DNA from: JBBTVO01 sp038058335
GTDB taxonomy: Bacteria; Patescibacteriota; Microgenomatia; Levybacterales; UBA12049
Reading direction: 5' to 3'
Length of the DNA stretch: 6,752 bases
Assembly (NCBI GenBank): GCA_038058335.1
Contig: JBBUBI010000050.1
Coordinates: 1-6,752 of the forward strand
This document shows positions 1 to 5,527 of this stretch, in pieces. How positions within the stretch are numbered: position 1 is the first letter of the stretch; each line of letters begins with the position of its first letter. Position numbers and translations under genes: made by a program. The notes under the pieces were generated by a model, which made no database searches, was not told the origin of the DNA, and was given only the letters and a program-made list of their open reading frames with translations.

Positions 1-23
1 TTGAACTAGTTATTCTAGTTCAA
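1..23. repeat. Perfect 9-bp inverted repeat at window edge
   Basis: TTGAACTAG (1-9), a five-base loop TTATT, then CTAGTTCAA (15-23) form a perfect stem. The window starts at its first base, so the stem may extend further. It has no T-run on its right side. It could be a hairpin at the end of a transcript or an operator-like palindrome. Confidence 0.6.
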
Positions 24-52
24 AAGTGTTACCGATGTATCTCATCTTCTGC

Positions 53-81
53 ACCCCGATTTGATTGGGGTCAATATTTTT
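53..81 (+). terminator. Possible weak intrinsic terminator (plus strand)
   Basis: ACCCCGAT (53-60) pairs with ATTGGGGT (64-71), eight pairs including one G-T, across a three-base loop. Downstream is CAATATTTTT, ending in five T at 77-81. The orientation fits a plus-strand transcript, but no plus-strand gene is visible upstream in the window and the T-run is not directly adjacent to the stem. Confidence 0.3.
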
Positions 82-230
82 GACAATCCGGCATCGAGTG
101 TTTTTTAATTTTCGCCTCTGGAGCGCAGTGCATGAAAATCGAATGAGCGAAACAGGGAGGTACCTTACGGAGGGACCCGTTAAGCGATAGAGATTTGAAA
201 GCACGAGCACCACCTGGCGAAGAGTTTCTG

Positions 231-254
231 CTTCTCTTTTCGGCAAAAGAGAAG
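231..254. repeat. Perfect 10-bp hairpin
   Basis: CTTCTCTTTT (231-240), loop CGGC, then AAAAGAGAAG (245-254) form a perfect ten-base-pair stem. It lies about 65 bases beyond the stop of the minus-strand 89-aa gene. Neither side has an immediately adjacent T-run, so it is not a textbook intrinsic terminator. It could protect an mRNA 3' end or belong to a repeat unit. Confidence 0.65.
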
Positions 255-319
255 AGAAGAATGTTTTTCGACAAAAAGTACAAAGAAAAAGCTGAATTAA
301 AAATTAAGATGTGGGGAGA

Positions 320-589
320 TTAGGCTGTTTGTGGAGATATTATTCCTGCTTGTGTCAATTCTTCTTTTATTCTTGGCTCTGCTCTTACCTCTTCATTGTA
401 TGGTACGTATCTATCAGAGACCACAACAATTCTTGAACCTTCAATGTGATAAAGTACTCTTGATCTTTTTTCGTCTCCTCTTTCTGTTCCAGATTTTACT
501 TCTTCAACCAATCCAGCATCAGTTTTGCCTCTAAGCCAATTCTCAAGCTCGTAGCTTTTCTCCCATGACGAAATTTCAGATCTAATCAT
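320..589 (-). CDS. Hypothetical protein, 89 aa
   Basis: I do not recognise this protein. It is short and strongly charged, has no signal peptide, membrane segment or cysteine, and looks like a soluble cytoplasmic protein. The middle, around residues 44-60 (VLYHIEGSRIVVVSDRY), reads like two beta strands; the N-terminus (residues 8-32) looks helical. It starts with ATG 62 bases after the tuf stop on the same strand, so it may be read through from tuf. A TATAAA at 595-600 would also allow separate transcription. There is no Shine-Dalgarno sequence. The amino-acid composition favours a real gene over a random frame, but no family supports it. In many bacteria rpsJ follows tuf; here this orphan does. 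Confidence 0.55.
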   Translation of the reverse strand: MIRSEISSWEKSYELENWLRGKTDAGLVEEVKSGTERGDEKRSRVLYHIEGSRIVVVSDRYVPYNEEVRAEPRIKEELTQAGIISPQTA

Positions 590-594
590 AATTA

Positions 595-600
595 TTTATA
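595..600 (-). promoter_or_regulatory. Possible -10 box before 89-aa gene
   Basis: TATAAA on the minus strand ends five bases before the ATG at 589. No clear -35 is found 16-18 bases upstream. If used, the transcript would begin at or next to the start codon. This is weak alone and is listed because other genes in the window show the same arrangement. Confidence 0.3.
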
Positions 601-651
601 GACATTGTTGGACAAGAAAAAAAGGAATTTTGTTACTTATCGGGGCAGAAA

Positions 652-1536
652 CTAAGCGATTATCTTGGAAATTACTCCTGCGCCGACGGTCTTTCCACCC
701 TCTCGGACGGCGAACCTTACTCCTTCTTCAAGAGCAATAGGCACAATAAGCTTGACTGTCATTTTTGTTGAGTCTCCAGGCATTACCATCTCCACTCCTG
801 TAGGAAGCGCTACTTCTGCAGTAACATCTGTGGTTCTTATATAAAATTGTGGTCGGTATCCTGTGAAGAACGGTGTGTGTCGTCCTCCCTCTTCTTTGGT
901 AAGGATATAAACTTCTGCTTCAAATTCCTTGTGTGGAGTAATTGAACCAGGCTTTACGACTACCTGTCCTCTTTCTACATCATCTTTTTCAATTCCTCGG
1001 AGCAACAATCCTACATTATCTCCTGCCTGACCTTCATCAAGCTGTTTTCGGAACATCTCAACTCCGGTTACGACTGTTGACTTAGTTGCTTTAATTCCGA
1101 CGATTTCTACGGTCTCATTTACTTTGACTTGACCTCTTTCAACTCTTCCTGTTACAACTGTTCCTCGTCCTTTGATTGAGAAGACGTCTTCAACAGGCAT
1201 AAGGAATGGCTTGTCGATGTCTCGGACTGGTGTTGGAATATCTGCATCGACTGCATCCATAAGAGCCAANNNNNNNNNNNNNNNNNNNNNNNNNNNNNNN
1301 NNNNNNNNNNNNNNNNNNNNNNNNNNNNNNNNNNNNNNNNNNNNNNNNNNNNNNNNNNNNNNNNNNNNNTCAGGAGCATTATCAATATCTTCGTATTTCT
1401 TTGCAGTTGCCAAACCCTTCTTTGCAAGAACTGTAGTAATTGCAGAAGTCAAAGTAGTCTTACCATGATCGACGTGACCGATGGTACCGATATTAACGTG
1501 TGGTTTGTTTCGTTCGAATTTTTTTGCGTCTGCCAT
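652..1536 (-). CDS. tuf: Elongation factor Tu (interrupted by assembly gap)
   Basis: EF-Tu is the GTPase that delivers aminoacyl-tRNA to the ribosomal A site. Residues 1-55 match the EF-Tu N-terminus, with the P-loop GHVDHGKT at residues 20-27 and the YEDIDNAP switch-I lead-in at 48-55. After the N-run, the remaining 205 residues cover the end of the G domain, domain II (GRGTVVTGRVERG) and domain III (GGRHTPFFTGYRPQFY, ending VISKIIA). The missing piece would hold the DCPGH, NKCD and SAL GTP-binding motifs. Compared with the usual length of about 394 residues, about 130 residues are absent, more than the 33 codons the gap implies, so the gap length is nominal. The gene ends with TAG. It has its own promoter and a roughly 50-base leader, and no Shine-Dalgarno sequence is seen before ATG. 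It lies downstream of fusA, as expected for an str locus. Confidence 0.97.
   Translation of the reverse strand: MADAKKFERNKPHVNIGTIGHVDHGKTTLTSAITTVLAKKGLATAKKYEDIDNAPXXXXXXXXXXXXXXXXXXXXXXXXXXXXXXXXXXLALMDAVDADIPTPVRDIDKPFLMPVEDVFSIKGRGTVVTGRVERGQVKVNETVEIVGIKATKSTVVTGVEMFRKQLDEGQAGDNVGLLLRGIEKDDVERGQVVVKPGSITPHKEFEAEVYILTKEEGGRHTPFFTGYRPQFYIRTTDVTAEVALPTGVEMVMPGDSTKMTVKLIVPIALEEGVRFAVREGGKTVGAGVISKIIA
1270..1369. other. Assembly gap of exactly 100 N inside tuf
   Basis: There is a run of exactly 100 undetermined bases, the conventional placeholder for a scaffold gap of unknown size. Alignment by eye to E. coli EF-Tu suggests about 130 missing residues, roughly 390 bases. Coordinates to the right of the gap are therefore probably about 290 bases too small relative to the real chromosome. 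Confidence 0.95.
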
Positions 1537-1556
1537 ATATTTTTGAAAATTAAAAG

Positions 1557-1584
1557 AAAAAAATACACCTTAAGCAATTTAAGG
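1557..1584 (-). promoter_or_regulatory. Hairpin plus T-run in tuf leader
   Basis: On the minus strand CCTTAA, loop ATTGC and TTAAGG (1584-1568) form a perfect six-base stem. It is followed after TGTA by seven T (1563-1557), a C and four more T. This lies between the predicted tuf start site (about 1586) and the ATG at 1536. The layout is that of a weak terminator or attenuator, but the stem is short and AT-rich, so it may only be an mRNA 5' hairpin. Confidence 0.35.
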
Positions 1585-1592
1585 CTAGAAAG

Positions 1593-1621
1593 ATATTACA
1601 ATATTTTTGAACCTGCGTCAA
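1593..1621 (-). promoter_or_regulatory. Predicted sigma-70-type promoter of tuf
   Basis: Minus strand: TTGACG at 1621-1616, a 17-base spacer, and TAATAT at 1598-1593. The -35 matches five of six consensus bases and the spacing is ideal; the -10 matches four of six. Transcription would start near 1586, giving a leader of about 50 bases. It lies directly after the REP-like hairpin behind fusA, so tuf seems to be transcribed, at least partly, independently of fusA. Confidence 0.6.
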
Positions 1622-1631
1622 GAGGGAATTT

Positions 1632-1690
1632 TAAAAGATATCCTGAGTGTAGTGAGAAATCGGATTCTTCGTTTCACTCAGAATGACAAC
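1632..1690 (-). repeat. REP-like imperfect palindrome between fusA and tuf
   Basis: ATCCTGAGTGTAGTGAGAAATC (1640-1661) and the segment 1663-1684 are arms of an imperfect palindrome, with 16 of 22 positions pairing as Watson-Crick. On the minus strand it begins GTCATTCTGAGTGAAACGAA, which resembles a GTCATTCTGAGCGAAGCGAA-type palindromic repeat that I recall recurring in many unrelated bacterial genomes. It starts 12 bases after the fusA stop. After the hairpin the minus strand reads ATCTTTTAAAATT, so it may also serve as the fusA terminator. The structure is visible in the sequence; repeat-family membership is from memory. Confidence 0.6.
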
Positions 1691-1696
1691 AGGAAT

Positions 1697-3832
1697 TTAT
1701 CCCTGGGCAGATACCCGGCCGGTGAATGTGGACTTGGCAAGCATTTGTTCGACAATATTCTTCGGTACTTGCTCGTAATGTGAAGGCTCGACATATGCTT
1801 GGGCTCTTCCTTGAGACATAGAGCGAAGTGTAGTGATATATCCCGAAAGCTCAGCAAGAGGAACCATTGCCAAAATAATAGTAGTCTTACCTTTCTCTTC
1901 GGTTCCAAGGATCTGTGCTCTTTTTGCTGAAAGATCACCGATAACATCTCCCATAAACTCAGCCGGAGTAGTAACCTCAACTTTCATAATAGGCTCCAGA
2001 AGCGAAAGGTTTGCTTTCTTAGTAGCTGCCTGAAGAGCTTGGGAAGCTGCTATTTTAAATGCAATTTCCGATGAGTCGACATCGTGATAACTTCCGTCAT
2101 AGCAAGTGACGGTCATGTCGACTATTGGATATCCAAGAAGTACCCCGTTTTCCATAGTCTCGACCACACCTTTTTCAATTGACTTTACAAACTCTGCAGG
2201 AATTGCTCCTCCTTTTATCGCATTTACGAACTCATACCCCTCGCCCCTAGGCTTAGGTGCCACTCGCAGGAAACAATGCCCGTATTGTCCGCGTCCGCCT
2301 GACTGCTTAATGTATTTTCCTTCTGCTTGAGCTTCCTGAGAAATTGTCTCTTTGTAAGCCACCTGAGGTGCTCCTACATTTGCAAGAACTCCAAACTCTC
2401 TCTTCATTCTATCGACCATAACTTCAAGTTGCAATTCCCCAACTCCTGAGATGATTGTCTGTCCAGTCTCATGATTTGTCTTGATGACAAATGTAGGATC
2501 TTCTTCTGACAATCTTTTAAGAGCTAATCCTAGCTTTTCCTGATCAACTTTGGTCTTGGGCTCAATTGCAAGGGAAATAACTGGATCTGGAAATGAAATC
2601 TTCTCAAGAACGATCGGATTCTTCTCATCACAGAGTGTATCTCCAGTAACCGTATCTTTGAGCCCAACTAAAGCTACTATTTCGCCTGCTTTGGCTTCTT
2701 TTATTTCCTCCCTGGTGTTTGCGTGCATAAGTAATATTCGCCCTACTCTTTCTGTATTTTTTTTAGTGCTATTGTAAATATAAGAACCAGCCGCAATAAC
2801 TCCAGAGTAAACCCTAAAGTATGTAAGCTTTCCTACGTGCGGATCGATTTGGATCTTAAAAGCAAGACCTGAAAGCGCATCTTCAGGAACAAGCTGTCTG
2901 ACAACTTCTTCATTGGTCTTGGGATCAATACCCTTCACTTCTTTAAGATCAACCGGAGATGGGAGATAATCAATAACTGCATCCAAAAGAGGCTGTACAC
3001 CTTTGTGGCGAAGAGATGATCCTGCATAAATCGGAACTAACTTGTAAGAAATAACTGCCCGTCTTAAAGCAGCTTTTAATTCTTCAACCGTAGGCTCTTC
3101 TCCGCCGAGATATTTTTCCAAAAGCTTATCATCGGTCTCCGCGATCTTCTCAATAAGCTTATGTCTGTATTCTTCGACCTGGTCTTTCATATCCACCGGA
3201 ATCTCATCTGATACTTCGTACTTTGCACCCAGTTCATCAGCTCCCCAGATATACGATTTTCTAGAAATAAGATCAACTGTTCCTATAAAGCTGTGCTCAG
3301 CACCGATCGGCAAAACCATAATTGCGGGATTTGCTCCTAGTCTTTCCTCAATGCTTTTGACCGTTGCTAGGAAATCTGCTCCCAGCTTGTCCATTTTGTT
3401 GACAAAACAAAGACGCGGTACTTTATATTTATCAGCCTGTCTCCAGACTGTCTCTGACTGTGACTGAACTCCTTCTTCTGCATCAAGTACGGTAATTCCT
3501 CCATCAAGTACACGCAGAGAACGCTCGACTTCTGCAGTAAAATCTACATGCCCAGGTGTATCAATAATATTTATTCTGTAGGCACCAGTAGGATTTTGTG
3601 AATGGATCCAAAACGCGGTAGTTGCAGCGGAAACAATAGTAATTCCTCTCTCTTTTTCCTGCTCCATCCAGTCCATCTGAGTATTTCCCTCATCAATATC
3701 ACCGATTTTGTAAGTCTTCCCGGTGTAGAAAAGAATTCGCTCAGTAGTAGTGGTCTTACCCGCATCAATATGCGCAATAATACCGATATTTCGGATCTTG
3801 TCTAATGTAACTTCTTGTGTCTTCTCAGCCAT
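1697..3832 (-). CDS. fusA: Elongation factor G
   Basis: EF-G is the GTPase that drives ribosomal translocation and, with ribosome recycling factor, subunit splitting. The 711-residue product is full length (E. coli EF-G is 704). GTPase motifs in order: AHIDAGKT (residues 20-27), RGITI (62-66), DTPGH (91-95), NKMDK (145-149) and a G5 region AGSSLRHKGVQ (270-280), where SS stands in place of the more usual SA. Domain II follows from about residue 320, domain III contains ISGVGELQLEV (461-471), domain IV has SGGRGQYGHC (511-520), and domain V ends with SMSQGRAQAYVEPSHYEQVP. The stop is TAA. No Shine-Dalgarno sequence lies at normal distance from ATG; an AGGA is 16 bases away. The gene is divergent from pepE with 137 bases between starts, so it must have its own promoter rather than being read from rpsG. 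Confidence 0.98.
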   Translation of the reverse strand: MAEKTQEVTLDKIRNIGIIAHIDAGKTTTTERILFYTGKTYKIGDIDEGNTQMDWMEQEKERGITIVSAATTAFWIHSQNPTGAYRINIIDTPGHVDFTAEVERSLRVLDGGITVLDAEEGVQSQSETVWRQADKYKVPRLCFVNKMDKLGADFLATVKSIEERLGANPAIMVLPIGAEHSFIGTVDLISRKSYIWGADELGAKYEVSDEIPVDMKDQVEEYRHKLIEKIAETDDKLLEKYLGGEEPTVEELKAALRRAVISYKLVPIYAGSSLRHKGVQPLLDAVIDYLPSPVDLKEVKGIDPKTNEEVVRQLVPEDALSGLAFKIQIDPHVGKLTYFRVYSGVIAAGSYIYNSTKKNTERVGRILLMHANTREEIKEAKAGEIVALVGLKDTVTGDTLCDEKNPIVLEKISFPDPVISLAIEPKTKVDQEKLGLALKRLSEEDPTFVIKTNHETGQTIISGVGELQLEVMVDRMKREFGVLANVGAPQVAYKETISQEAQAEGKYIKQSGGRGQYGHCFLRVAPKPRGEGYEFVNAIKGGAIPAEFVKSIEKGVVETMENGVLLGYPIVDMTVTCYDGSYHDVDSSEIAFKIAASQALQAATKKANLSLLEPIMKVEVTTPAEFMGDVIGDLSAKRAQILGTEEKGKTTIILAMVPLAELSGYITTLRSMSQGRAQAYVEPSHYEQVPKNIVEQMLAKSTFTGRVSAQG

Positions 3833-3846
3833 AATAAATAAAAAGA

Positions 3847-3909
3847 AATCCTAAATCCGAAACACTAAATCCTAAAGTTTAGAATTTAGATATTAGAACT
3901 TAGAATTTA
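3847..3909. repeat. Low-complexity CTAAATCC/TAGAATTTA repeats in fusA leader
   Basis: Short degenerate direct and inverted copies of CTAAATCC, CTAAATTC and TAGAATTTA fill most of the predicted fusA leader. The core is CTAAATCCTAAA (3865-3876), G, TTTAGAATTTAG (3878-3889), which pairs at 11 of 12 positions. The pattern resembles low-complexity intergenic repeats I remember from metagenome-assembled genomes. It could fold in the fusA 5' leader or be a remnant of repeat spread. Confidence 0.55.
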
Positions 3910-3917
3910 TCCATATG

Positions 3918-3926
3918 AGTATATCA
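3918..3926 (-). promoter_or_regulatory. Possible extended -10 promoter for fusA
   Basis: On the minus strand TGATATACT (3926-3918) is an extended -10 of the TGnTATACT type, without a good -35. It overlaps a perfect inverted repeat ATATGA-N5-TCATAT (3913-3929). Transcription would start near 3911, giving a leader of about 78 bases that contains the low-complexity repeats. Confidence 0.4.
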
Positions 3927-3951
3927 TATTTCCCCAGCCTTGACCATATGA

Positions 3952-3960
3952 TGGTATAAT
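3952..3960 (+). promoter_or_regulatory. Extended -10 promoter for pepE, near-leaderless
   Basis: TGGTATAAT (3952-3960) is a perfect extended -10. It ends nine bases before the pepE ATG, so the transcript would start zero to three bases before the start codon. The nearby TTGACC (3940-3945) is too close to act as its -35. A short palindrome ACCAT-ATG-ATGGT (3943-3955) overlaps it and could be an operator. Confidence 0.6.
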
Positions 3961-3969
3961 TGCTTTGCA

Positions 3970-4650
3970 ATGAAACTTTTATTAATTAGCAATTCAGGAA
4001 CTCCTCTCTACCATTGGTGCAAAAAAGAAATAGCAGACTTTCTAGGGGAAAGAAAAGTACTTTTTGTTTCCGCAGCTAATGTCTTTGACCCTGAAAAATA
4101 TTATAATGATGCAAATAAATCTCTTGCAGAGGTAGGCATTAAGCTTACCCATCTGAACCTTGATAAGACTCCAGACAAACAAATAGAAGAGACAGAATCT
4201 ATACTAGTCGGCGGAGGAAATACTTATCATTTATTAAGTGAATTAAGAAAAGCTCGACTAATAGGAACAATAAGAAGAAAAATAAAAAATGGTATTCCTT
4301 ATGTTGGGCTAAGTGCTGGAGCAAATATTGCGGGGCCAAATATTTTAACGACAAACGACTGGAATGTGGTAAGCTCAAAAGTCTTTGAAGCTTTAGGTTT
4401 AGTGCCTTTCAATATCAACCCTCATTATGTTGGACCTCACGACAAAAAGAAATTTTCAGGAGAAAGCAGGGATGATCGAATTAAGGAATATCATGAAATT
4501 CAATCAGATAACGTACTGGGGATTGAAGAGAAAACTATGGTATTCATAGAGGATATCAAAATTAAAGTTGCTGGCGAAGGGAAAGTTAAGTTATTTGTCA
4601 AAAACCAAAACCCTAAAGAATATAAAAACGGAGAATCTTTCCGCTTTTAA
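3970..4650 (+). CDS. pepE: Peptidase E-like S51 family serine dipeptidase
   Basis: Members of family S51 include PepE, a cytoplasmic dipeptidase that cleaves N-terminal aspartyl bonds (Asp-Xaa), and cyanophycinase. The 226-residue product is full length for PepE (about 229-233). The nucleophile elbow GLSAGANI places the catalytic serine at residue 115. The strand-turn VGGGNTYHLL (80-89), an aspartate in TTND (130), and NPHY with His152 are at the family's conserved positions; Glu186 or Glu187 could be the triad acid. There is no signal peptide. ATG at 3970 is chosen because MKLLLISNS is the expected first beta strand and a -10 box sits just upstream. It heads a three-gene plus-strand cluster, with 27 bases to the next ATG. 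Family assignment is firm; Asp-Xaa specificity is inferred. Confidence 0.88.
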   Translation: MKLLLISNSGTPLYHWCKKEIADFLGERKVLFVSAANVFDPEKYYNDANKSLAEVGIKLTHLNLDKTPDKQIEETESILVGGGNTYHLLSELRKARLIGTIRRKIKNGIPYVGLSAGANIAGPNILTTNDWNVVSSKVFEALGLVPFNINPHYVGPHDKKKFSGESRDDRIKEYHEIQSDNVLGIEEKTMVFIEDIKIKVAGEGKVKLFVKNQNPKEYKNGESFRF

Positions 4651-4664
4651 GATGGGTCGTATTG

Positions 4665-4670
4665 TATAAT
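4665..4670 (+). promoter_or_regulatory. Possible -10 box before flavin-fold gene
   Basis: TATAAT (4665-4670) lies in the 27-base gap after pepE and ends seven bases before the next ATG, again predicting a start site at the initiation codon. No clear -35 lies 16-18 bases upstream. The perfect hexamer and identical spacing to the 6120-6125 box support it. Confidence 0.45.
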
Positions 4671-4677
4671 CAATAAC

Positions 4678-5131
4678 ATGGACTTGAGAAAATTGATTGA
4701 GGATTATTTAAGAGAGGCAAAGTTAATGCAACTCTCTACGGCTGTAAATAATCAGCCTTGGACTTGCAGTGTCTGGCTTGCAGCAGATAAAGATTTAAAT
4801 ATTTACTGGTTTTCATCAACCACAAGACGTCATTCAAAAGAGGTAATGAAAAACCCAAAAGTCGGAGGAGCGATTGTATTACCCCATACGCCAAAGGATC
4901 CGCCAAGAGGACTCCAATTTGAGGGAACCGCAGAGCTACTAACTAAAAAGTCAGATATTCAAAAAAGCCCGTTCTGTTTACGAAGGACGGATATTTTCAA
5001 AAAAAGAAGTTGATGATTTTATAAATTCAAAAACAAGTCCTCACTGTTTCTACAGAATAAAACCCAAACTTTTTGTACTTTTTGATCTGGTCAATTTCCC
5101 AAACAAACCTCGCCAAGAATACAAAATATGA
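4678..5131 (+). pseudogene. Pyridoxamine 5'-phosphate oxidase-like protein, frameshifted
   Basis: This family has the split-barrel FMN-binding fold; most members are uncharacterised flavoproteins rather than true PNPOx enzymes. Frame one runs from ATG 4678 and stops at 5013 after 111 residues, but its last 15 residues are not family-like. Removing one A from the A6 run at 4961-4966 joins residue 96 to a second frame (4967-5131, from GCC) that ends HCFYRIKPKLFVLFDLVNF and PRQEYKI, a typical C-terminus of the family. The restored product is about 150 residues, the expected length. The N-terminal part shows the MQLSTAVNNQPWTCSVW strand and the SSTTRRHSKEVMKNPKVG segment near the flavin phosphate site. 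The restored TGA (5129-5131) overlaps the ATG of the next gene. The break may be a sequencing or assembly error, or a genuine inactivating mutation. Confidence 0.8.
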
Positions 5132-5526
5132 ACTTTAAGCCCCACCATATTGCCTTCACTGTTGATGATATAGTTGAGTCTACGAAATGGTATTCAGAAA
5201 AACTTGGATTTCAGACAGTACATAATTACGAAAGAAATGGAATGCAAATAGCACTTCTAAAGCAGGGCGATTTTAAAATTGAACTTTTTCATTTCCCCGA
5301 TAACACAAGCCCTCTGCCAGAAGCTGATAAAAACCTTATGAAAAATCTACACACCATCGGCACTAAGCACATTTGTTTGGAAGTTGATGATCTAGATACG
5401 ACCATAATAGAATTGAAAGAAAAAAGGGTTGAATTTGCTACAGAGATTGATACGGCAGGATTTGGCGGAAGATATGTCTTTATTAAAGACTGCAACGATA
5501 TTCTAATCGAAATTTATCAATCCTGA
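5128..5526 (+). CDS. VOC / glyoxalase-fold metalloprotein
   Basis: Vicinal-oxygen-chelate proteins include glyoxalase I, methylmalonyl-CoA epimerase, ring-cleaving dioxygenases and antibiotic-resistance proteins. The 132-residue product has two beta-alpha-beta-beta-beta modules, the length of a single-domain VOC enzyme. The four expected metal-ligand positions are filled: His7 (HHIAFTVDD), Glu52 (KIELFHF), His81 (KHICLEVDDL) and Glu128 (DILIEIYQ), so a divalent-metal-dependent activity is likely. WYSEKLGFQTV (21-31) is the usual first-module helix and turn. Its ATG overlaps the stop of the restored preceding frame (ATGA), which suggests translational coupling. It converges on the next minus-strand gene with a single base between stops. 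The substrate cannot be told from sequence; lactoylglutathione lyase-like or epimerase-like are options. Confidence 0.85.
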   Translation: MNFKPHHIAFTVDDIVESTKWYSEKLGFQTVHNYERNGMQIALLKQGDFKIELFHFPDNTSPLPEADKNLMKNLHTIGTKHICLEVDDLDTTIIELKEKRVEFATEIDTAGFGGRYVFIKDCNDILIEIYQS

Positions 5527-5527
5527 A

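Larger units (their letters stand above)
1..319. other. Gene-poor region with hairpins, no convincing CDS
   Basis: No reading frame here resembles a known protein. The two overlapping minus-strand frames (10-246 and 71-283) have arginine/serine-rich, cysteine-scattered translations typical of non-coding DNA. A plus-strand frame (about 147-323) is open but lacks a plausible start at its head and follows an in-frame TGA at 144-146. The stretch around 110-240 appears less AT-rich than its neighbours. The region holds three inverted repeats (1-23, 53-71, 231-254). It could be an interspersed repeat, a structured RNA or a decayed gene; the sequence alone does not decide. Confidence 0.5.

Noticed and set aside
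1..23. tRNA fragment suggested by a GTTCAA-like loop at the window edge
   Set aside because: The bases form a perfect hairpin with no acceptor stem, anticodon arm or CCA nearby.
144..146. TGA read through as an amino acid (recoded genetic code) in the plus-strand frame near 132-323
   Set aside because: The VOC gene and the restored flavin-fold frame both end properly at TGA, so TGA behaves as a normal stop in this genome.
10..283. Two overlapping minus-strand open frames (10-246 and 71-283)
   Set aside because: The translations look random, neither has a start context, and the two overlap each other in different frames, so at most one could be real and neither is supported.
331..534. Plus-strand leucine/phenylalanine-rich open frame resembling a membrane peptide
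   Set aside because: It is the antisense shadow of the 89-aa minus-strand gene; the hydrophobic look comes from reading its charged codons backwards.
590..651. Intrinsic terminator after tuf
   Set aside because: There is a T-rich run but no convincing stem before it, so transcription may continue into the 89-aa gene.
1465..1686. Plus-strand open frame across the tuf start and the REP-like element
   Set aside because: It overlaps the well-supported tuf N-terminus, promoter and palindrome, and has no family-like sequence.
3847..3909. CRISPR array
   Set aside because: Units are under 12 bases, degenerate, and without unique spacers; no cas gene is present.
4961..4966. Programmed frameshift at the A6 run
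   Set aside because: A +1 (or -2) shift would be needed; simple -1 slippage on the A-run leads to a different frame with an early stop. No stimulatory structure is evident, so an indel is simpler.
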